A stretch of 64,000 bases of DNA from Streptomyces sp. NRRL B-1347 (GTDB lineage Bacteria > Actinomycetota > Actinomycetes > Streptomycetales > Streptomycetaceae), in contig NZ_JOJM01000053.1 of assembly GCF_000720325.1 (NCBI RefSeq), positions 8,432 to 72,431 on the forward strand, written 5' to 3'. Below, piece after piece: positions 58,714 through 64,000 of this stretch. The translations under genes and the position numbers were made by a program. The notes beneath the pieces are model-generated. The model was given only the letters and a program-made list of their open reading frames with translations. It ran no database searches and was not told the origin of the DNA. Every line of letters starts with the position of its first letter. Position 1 is the stretch's first letter.

Positions 58714-59766
58714 CTAGCCGCTGAGCACGTCACCGATCCCGGCGAGGAGGCCGGGGGTCGGCAGCAGCGCGGCGAAGACGAAGTTCTGGGCGATGATCTC
58801 GTCCGGGTGGAAGAGCTCCGATGTGGCGTTGCGCCCCACCTTCTCCAGGTACTGGTCCCACAGGGCCCTGTTGTCGTCGGGCCGGTCCGGCACGAGGTAC
58901 GTCAGTGGGCGCCCGTCATCCCCGGTGACCGGCGCCCACCGCCCCCCTCCCTGGTCCTCGACCGCCATGAAGTACCAGCGCAGATAGCTGAAGAAGCTGC
59001 CGCCCGCGTACGGTCCCGCCGCCATGAGGACCGGCACCAGGTCGCGCGGGACCAGGTCCTGCGCCGGGCCGTCGTACGGCCCCTTGGGCACGTTCAGCCG
59101 GATCCGGACGTCGAGCAGCGGGGTGTCCGGGTTGGTGATCCTCAGCTCCGGCATGCCGGTCGGCGAGGACGCCTCCGGCCAGGGCACGTTCGGCACCTGG
59201 ACGGGTGCGGTCATGAGGGTGTAGCCGATGAGGTCGTACAGCCGCGCGCGCAGCTGCCGGTTGTTCTTGCTCACCAGGTGGAAGAACTCGTGGACGAGCA
59301 GGTCCCGCAGGCTCCTGGTGTTCTGCGCGGAGTAGAGCGGGTCGCTGTCGGGGGACGGCATGCGCAGCGTCTCCACCTTGCCCGCCGGGACCACGATGGT
59401 GTCCTCGCCCCGGGTGTAGGCCGCGCGCCCCTCCTCCTGGCCCGAGGTCTTCACGAGGAGGACCGTCTGGGGCAGTTGGAAGGACCAGCCGCCGAAGAGG
59501 GCGTCGATCTCCTCGACGATGTGCTTGAGGGCGGCCAGCTCGTCGTCCGACCAGGGGACCACCTGGTTGCCCACGTAGTCGAGGTAGCCTTCGACCGTGG
59601 CGTCGAGCACGTCGTGGCGCAGGCACAGCCGCGCCTGGCGGTCGAAGGGGGTCAGCTGCTTCACGAAGGCGTCCCGGCGCCGCAGCAGATCCCGGCCCCG
59701 CTCCACCGACGCGGCGACGACCTCCGACGCCGCGACCTCCCCCACCCTGGTGCCTGCTCCCGCCAT
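58714..59766 (-). CDS. HEFFH metalloprotease-like protein
   Basis: A 350-aa protein with a zincin motif LLVHEFFHLVSKN (HExxH), about residues 147-151, preceded by SAQNTRSLRD. A downstream acidic residue for the third zinc ligand is likely in FHPDEIIAQNFVF. There is no signal peptide. It probably acts inside the cell, or is exported by a route not visible. It lies between the two VioB-like halves and overlaps the upstream gene start/stop (TGATG), so it is probably made with them. It could process a partner protein or the 77-aa protein encoded upstream; that is speculation. Confidence 0.75.
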   Translation of the reverse strand: MAGAGTRVGEVAASEVVAASVERGRDLLRRRDAFVKQLTPFDRQARLCLRHDVLDATVEGYLDYVGNQVVPWSDDELAALKHIVEEIDALFGGWSFQLPQTVLLVKTSGQEEGRAAYTRGEDTIVVPAGKVETLRMPSPDSDPLYSAQNTRSLRDLLVHEFFHLVSKNNRQLRARLYDLIGYTLMTAPVQVPNVPWPEASSPTGMPELRITNPDTPLLDVRIRLNVPKGPYDGPAQDLVPRDLVPVLMAAGPYAGGSFFSYLRWYFMAVEDQGGGRWAPVTGDDGRPLTYLVPDRPDDNRALWDQYLEKVGRNATSELFHPDEIIAQNFVFAALLPTPGLLAGIGDVLSG

Positions 59767-62000
59767 CACCACTCCCCCAGCTTCTCCGCCGGCCAGCCCT
59801 TGTTCACCAGGCCCTGGTACGTCTTCAGTACGCGCCGCTGCCCCTCGGAGAGCTCGCGCGTCACGGGCATGTAGAGGGTGGAGTGCAGCAGGTCCCGCTC
59901 GGCCAGGGCGACGATCTGGTCGATGTTGCGGTCCACGGACTCCTGGTCGCCCAGGTCGAGGTGGGCGTAGTACTTCATCACCGGGTACACCACGTCGTGC
60001 ACGTACAGGACCTTCCGGTAGAGGAAGTCCCAGGCGTCCTGCGGCGAGAAGCCCGCGTTCCAGCACTCGGCGAACTGCCGGGGCAGGTCGTCGTGGAACG
60101 GCAGCACGCGCACGCAGGCGTAGGAAGCCCACGAGATGCCGTAGGGCACGCCCGACTCGTCGTCCGTGCCCGGTGCGGGGCCGATGGCGTCGGGCGGCGT
60201 TCCGGGGCCGTACCGCTCGACGGGGAAGAAGGCGACGGTGGCGCAGCCGGACCGCACGGGCCGGAAGGTCACCGTGGCCTGACCGACCCCCGCCGACACC
60301 GTGACGGTCTCCGTCGTGAGGTCGAGCACCTCCTGGTACGCGCCGCCGTCCGGCTTGTGCCAGGCGCCGCCTCCCGCGCACGGCTGCGGCGGGTCGGGGA
60401 CGTACTGCTGGACGACGAGTTCCACGTCCCGCCGGGGGATGCCGCCGCGCTCCCGCACCTGCACGGTGATCGATCCGGGTTCGCCCTGGTCCAGGTAGAC
60501 GCTGCGCTCGTCGGTCTCGGCGGTGACGGTGCTCTCCGTGAGCAGCGGCACCGCGTCGGCGCCCGACAGGTAGTGGAGTTCCAGGGTGCCCGTGTCGAGC
60601 AGCGGCACGACCTCCGACGGCACCTCGACGTCGACGATCCCCGCGGTCCGCTCGTACGCCGACGCACGGTACGCGTCGTAGGGGATGTCACCGATGACGT
60701 GCGGGGCATGGGCTCCGTCGCGCACGACGAGGCGCAGCGACCCGAGGGCCACCTTCTCGCCCAGGGAGTCGGACTCGGGAACGGTGTTGCCGAGGTCGAG
60801 ACTGACGAACGCCTTGCCGTTGACGGTCAGCGTCTCCGCGACCGCCGGGGCGCACCATCCCTGGAGAGTCACCCTCCGCCGGTGCCCGCTCTTCGCCGTG
60901 CTCTCGTACGCGCACTGGAACTTCCGCGACGGCAGCAGGCACCGGCCGCCGGGCGCGCTGGTCACCTTCTCGTCGTCGTGCCAGAGGCCGACGGTCCCCA
61001 GGACCGTGGACACGCACGGGTTCTGCGACGGCGTCCGCCCCTCCCTGAGCTCGCGGTCCCACAGCTCGGTGAGCCGCCGGTACTGCGCCGTCGTCCGCTC
61101 CTGGGGGTCGCTGATGCTGTCGCAGTGCTCGAACTCGGCGGCCGTGAAGTACTGCGTCCGATACGCGGTCAGGCGCACCATGAGGCCCTGGACGCCCTGC
61201 TGTCCAAGGGCGGCCTTGAGCGCGTCGAGCAGGTCCGAGGCCCCGGACGCGATCCGCAGCGTCAGGGGGTCGTTGGGGATGCAGGCCTGGAGGACCGCTC
61301 CGCCCACGCCCGCGATCTGGAGCTGCCCGTCGGCGTTGAGGTTGCGGGCCAGGTTCAGCCACCGGGAGTTCATCGACGAGCCCTGTGCCACGTCCCCGCT
61401 GAGATGGCACTGCGGCGCGATGCGCGAGCCGATCTGGAACCGCTTGAGGTAGAAGGAGGTGCCCCACCAGGCGTCCGGGTTGTTGTCGACCATGCGGCCC
61501 GCGGTGTTGAAGGTGCTGTGCGGGAAGGGGTCCCCGACGATGTCGATGATCCCGCCGCTCTCCGGGTCCTCCGGGTGGTGTACCAGCGGGTCGGCGGTGA
61601 TCAGGGCGCCGCCCGGCTCCAGCTGTCCGCCGGTGAACCGGGTGTCCGTGACCGCGCCGGGCCCCGCGTCGTCGGGCCGGGCGGTGTCGTGCAGACACCA
61701 CTCCATGCCGCCGAAGTAGCCCCATTCGCCGGGGTTCTGCCACCAGCCCGGCTGCGGGTTCCCCCGGTCGTCCAGCGGCTGGTACCACCGCGGCTTGCGG
61801 GCCCAGGCCGGGAACTCCTCACGGACGTTGTCCGGTGTGATGCCGATGGGCGGCTCCTGTCGCGGATCGCTCAGGAAGTCCCAGTTCAGCTCGGCCCGGG
61901 TGAAGTCGTAGAGCGGCCACTGGTCGTTGTTGTTCCCGGTGGCCGGGTTCCACGACGCCTTCCCTTTGAAGAAGAGGCGCGGGACGGACAGCACGCTCAC
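59766..62000 (-). CDS. VioB/RebD N-terminal-half-like protein
   Basis: A 744-aa protein that begins MSVLSVPRLFFKGKASWNPATGNNN, like the MSILDFPRIHFxGxAxVN start of VioB/RebD-type enzymes. Near its end it has FLYRKVLYVHDVVYPVMKYY and STLYMPVTRELSEGQRRVLK, which match the FLYRHV...VYPFM and YMPSTRELS elements just before the ferritin-like domain of VioB. The middle holds beta-rich segments and several Cys. The ferritin-like domain is absent and encoded separately 1.1 kb downstream. The likely role is an oxidative coupling scaffold, by family; substrates unknown. No signal peptide. Confidence 0.82.
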   Translation of the reverse strand: MSVLSVPRLFFKGKASWNPATGNNNDQWPLYDFTRAELNWDFLSDPRQEPPIGITPDNVREEFPAWARKPRWYQPLDDRGNPQPGWWQNPGEWGYFGGMEWCLHDTARPDDAGPGAVTDTRFTGGQLEPGGALITADPLVHHPEDPESGGIIDIVGDPFPHSTFNTAGRMVDNNPDAWWGTSFYLKRFQIGSRIAPQCHLSGDVAQGSSMNSRWLNLARNLNADGQLQIAGVGGAVLQACIPNDPLTLRIASGASDLLDALKAALGQQGVQGLMVRLTAYRTQYFTAAEFEHCDSISDPQERTTAQYRRLTELWDRELREGRTPSQNPCVSTVLGTVGLWHDDEKVTSAPGGRCLLPSRKFQCAYESTAKSGHRRRVTLQGWCAPAVAETLTVNGKAFVSLDLGNTVPESDSLGEKVALGSLRLVVRDGAHAPHVIGDIPYDAYRASAYERTAGIVDVEVPSEVVPLLDTGTLELHYLSGADAVPLLTESTVTAETDERSVYLDQGEPGSITVQVRERGGIPRRDVELVVQQYVPDPPQPCAGGGAWHKPDGGAYQEVLDLTTETVTVSAGVGQATVTFRPVRSGCATVAFFPVERYGPGTPPDAIGPAPGTDDESGVPYGISWASYACVRVLPFHDDLPRQFAECWNAGFSPQDAWDFLYRKVLYVHDVVYPVMKYYAHLDLGDQESVDRNIDQIVALAERDLLHSTLYMPVTRELSEGQRRVLKTYQGLVNKGWPAEKLGEW

Positions 62001-62063
62001 GGTTCCTCCGATGGGACGCGACTGCGGTGGACGGTGGTGCGGTGCCGGTGTGCGGGCTCCGCG

Positions 62064-62297
62064 TCAGTACAGGCGGGGCCGGGCCCGCACGCTGAACGTC
62101 CCGAGTTCGAGGCCGCCCGCGAGCAGGACGAGTTCGCTCGCCTCGTCGCCGTACTGCTCCAACTGGGCGCGCAGGGCCTCCCGTTGCTCTCCCGTGAGCT
62201 CGATGAGGATGCGCTTCCGGTCTGCTTCGCCGTCCGGCGCGAGCCGTGCGCCGACCGCCTCGGGCTTGCCCGCGAGGGACCTCAGATCTCCGACCAT
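62064..62297 (-). CDS. Small protein at the head of the split-VioB operon
   Basis: A 77-aa protein of unknown function. It contains a charged helix (ADRKRILIELTGEQREALRAQLEQYG) and a hydrophobic tail (ASELVLLAGGLELGTFSV) ending in RARPRLY. The ATG at 62297 follows GAGG. It is 63 bp upstream of the VioB-N-like gene and probably co-transcribed. It could be a small subunit, a chaperone or a peptide substrate; nothing in the sequence decides. Confidence 0.55.
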   Translation of the reverse strand: MVGDLRSLAGKPEAVGARLAPDGEADRKRILIELTGEQREALRAQLEQYGDEASELVLLAGGLELGTFSVRARPRLY

Positions 62298-62871
62298 GAC
62301 CTCGTCCGCCGTCCTTCCACCGCCGCCGCGCCTGCCGGTGGCAAACGCCGGGCGCACAGTTTCGAGGCCCGTCGGGGCCACCGAAAGCCCCGCGCGGCGC
62401 GAACGAGCCGACAGGATGTTGGGAAAAACCGCGCGCTCCGGGGCCGCACGAGGCGGGAGCATTCGAGTGTTTTCGGCTGCGCCCGCGCGCACTTCGGGCC
62501 ACTGGCCCCCTCCGCGCACGGACCCGGCCGGTCGCGTGCCCAGCGGTGCCCGCGCCCCCGGGACGCGTGCCGTGCCGCGAACCGCGTCCCGCAGGCCGCC
62601 GGGCCCCGGCCGAGACGTGCCGCGGGGCCCGGCGTCAGTTCGAATCCGATTCCGCCGCCGGGCCGCCGGACGACGGGCCGCCCTTTGGCGCACGGAGCCC
62701 TCCGCGCGCCCCGTGCGCCTACGTCAACCGTCGCACCGCACCCACGACGTCGTGTCCGCTCCCGCCGGGCCGTCACTCCGTAGCGCGAACCGTCACAACC
62801 GGTGATCTCCCCCGTCGTTAGGCGACCGGAGGGGCCGACACCGGTGCGGGACGACGGACGGGCGAAGATCC
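62298..62871. other. Divergent intergenic region, no gene seen
   Basis: 574 bp between the 77-aa gene and the polyprenyl synthase gene. Open frames here are GC-rich shadows without ribosome sites or sensible protein sequence. The region must hold the promoters of both flanking operons; no clear operator or repeat was noted. Confidence 0.6.
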
Positions 62872-63930
62872 ATGACAGACACGTCGTTGTACGGCACCCC
62901 GCGGTCGGGCCCCACCGCGGACGGCGAGGAGCTGCTGCGCCGCGGGACGGCGCTTGTCGATCCGCCGCTGCGGGCGGCCGTGGACCGGCTTCACCCGTCG
63001 ATGGCCGCCGTCTGCCGCTACCACCTGGGCTGGGACGCCGACGCGTCCCCGACGCCGGTGCGGCACGTGGCCAAGCGGGTGCGCGCCGCGCTCGCGCTGC
63101 TCTCGGTGCGCTCCGTCGAAGCACCCGAGCGGTTCGCCGCCGTCGCCGGTACGGCCGTGGAACTCGTGCACCAGCTCTCCCTGTTGCACGACGACATCAT
63201 GGACGGCGACACCGAGCGGCGCGGCAGGCCCGCGGCGTGGGCCCGGTTCGGCACCGGCGCCGCGGTGCTCGCCGGTGACGCCCTCGTCGTCCAGGCCGTC
63301 GCCACCGTCTTCCGCGCGCAGGCGCCGGGCGCCCGCGCCGCCATGGAGGAGCTCATCGGCACGGTGGAGCGGATGGTGGAGGGCCAGGCGGAGGACCTCG
63401 CCCTGGAGCGGTGCGCGCTGCGCGAGGTGTCCGCGAGCCGGTACGCGCACATGGCCCGGGGCAAGACCGGAGCGCTCTTCGGCTGCGCGGCGGCCCTCGG
63501 CGCCGTGCTCGCGGACGCGCCGCCGCCGGTGGTGCGCGCCCTGCGCGGGGCGGGCAGCGACCTCGGCGTGGCGTTCCAGATCCTGGACGACGTGCTCGGC
63601 CTGTGGGGCGACGGCGCGCTCACCGGAAAGCCCGTCGGCACGGACCTGGTCCGCGGCAAGAAGACGCTGCCGCTGGTGCTCGCCGCGACGGCGGACTCCG
63701 CCGCGGGCCGAGGCGTCGCGGAGCTGCTCGACTCCGTGCCGCTGCCGCGGGACCGCGTGCCCGAGGTCATGCGCCGCCTCGCCGCCGCGGGCGGCCGGGA
63801 GCGCGCCGAGGAGGCGGCCGCCCACCAGGTGGCGTCGGCCCTCGCCGCGCTCGACGCGGCGGAGCTGCCCGGCGCGGTGCGGCAGGAGTGGAGCTCCCTC
63901 GTCGACTGTCTGTCCCGCCGCAGGCGCTGA
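62872..63930 (+). CDS. Polyprenyl diphosphate synthase
   Basis: A 352-aa all-trans isoprenyl diphosphate synthase, which extends DMAPP/FPP-type primers with IPP. The first Asp-rich motif is LLHDDIMDGDTERRGRPA; the second is FQILDDVLGLWGD; KTGALF and GKKTLPLVLA are conserved binding segments. Chain length cannot be set with certainty; bacterial geranylgeranyl-type synthases look like this. The ATG at 62872 is preceded by a weak GAAGAT site. It is the last gene in the window and may open a terpenoid locus beyond the right edge. Confidence 0.93.
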   Translation: MTDTSLYGTPRSGPTADGEELLRRGTALVDPPLRAAVDRLHPSMAAVCRYHLGWDADASPTPVRHVAKRVRAALALLSVRSVEAPERFAAVAGTAVELVHQLSLLHDDIMDGDTERRGRPAAWARFGTGAAVLAGDALVVQAVATVFRAQAPGARAAMEELIGTVERMVEGQAEDLALERCALREVSASRYAHMARGKTGALFGCAAALGAVLADAPPPVVRALRGAGSDLGVAFQILDDVLGLWGDGALTGKPVGTDLVRGKKTLPLVLAATADSAAGRGVAELLDSVPLPRDRVPEVMRRLAAAGGRERAEEAAAHQVASALAALDAAELPGAVRQEWSSLVDCLSRRRR

Positions 63931-64000
63931 GGCCGACCGCGCCGCTGTCACGCCGCCCGCGCGGACCCCGCGTGCCCCGCCCCGCCGCGCGCCGCCCCCC

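Noticed and set aside
62282..63124. Long frames over 62298-62871 on both strands
   Set aside because: They run into the polyprenyl synthase gene in the wrong frame and have no ribosome sites or recognisable protein features.

Overview
The window is high-GC actinobacterial DNA, almost certainly from Streptomyces. It carries two SsgA-like (SALP) sporulation proteins, a LAL-type LuxR regulator, several Tat-exported proteins, GTG and TTG starts, and start/stop overlaps of the TGATG, ATGA and GTGA types. No rRNA, tRNA, CRISPR array or transposase was found.

Left part (1-23.7 kb), accessory and regulatory genes: a translationally coupled aminotransferase/PLP decarboxylase pair; a secreted trypsin-like protease with five C-terminal repeats; a small anchored secreted protein; a frameshifted thioesterase remnant facing a TetR gene across a perfect palindromic operator; two paralogous Asp-nucleophile alpha/beta hydrolases around an aldehyde dehydrogenase; a leaderless TetR gene; the LAL regulator; a Ser hydrolase; two SALP genes around a cupin; a secreted tannase/feruloyl-esterase-like enzyme; two tandem ABC-F ATPases, the first with a 9-codon leader peptide and hairpins suggesting attenuation; a CGNR zinc-finger regulator; and a coiled-coil/winged-helix protein.

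Central part (about 23.8-52.5 kb), the main item of interest: 24 tightly packed genes, all on the minus strand, running from a TrpB2-like enzyme (start 52081) down to a pentapeptide-repeat protein (24674), with an arylamine N-acetyltransferase just beyond. They look like one roughly 27 kb operon read from an unusually AT-rich region at 52.1-52.4 kb. The gene set is TrpB2-like, three BtrH-like acyltransferases, a molybdopterin oxidoreductase, two class I methyltransferases, a VOC-fold protein, two PaaK-like adenylating enzymes, a 4Fe-4S ferredoxin, a tryptophan-dioxygenase-superfamily protein, an HpaB-like flavin monooxygenase, a UvrA-like ATPase fused to a flavin reductase, four nitrilase-superfamily proteins (three without the catalytic Cys), an MfnA-like decarboxylase, an ABC-2 exporter, a HemN-like radical SAM enzyme beside a methyltransferase, and a B12-binding radical SAM enzyme. 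There is no PKS, NRPS or carrier protein. I infer a biosynthetic cluster for an aromatic, amide-linked, probably DNA-damaging metabolite, with acyl groups activated by PaaK-like ligases and transferred by BtrH-like enzymes. The radical SAM/methyltransferase pair recalls the cyclopropane-forming pair of CC-1065 biosynthesis, but the product cannot be assigned from sequence.

Right part (52.5-64 kb): an uncharacterised 412-aa protein, a stand-alone TOPRIM protein, a Tat-exported beta-propeller-like protein, a Tat-exported carotenoid oxygenase, then a minus-strand operon resembling VioB/RebD split into two proteins with a HEFFH metalloprotease-like protein between them, and finally a polyprenyl diphosphate synthase.
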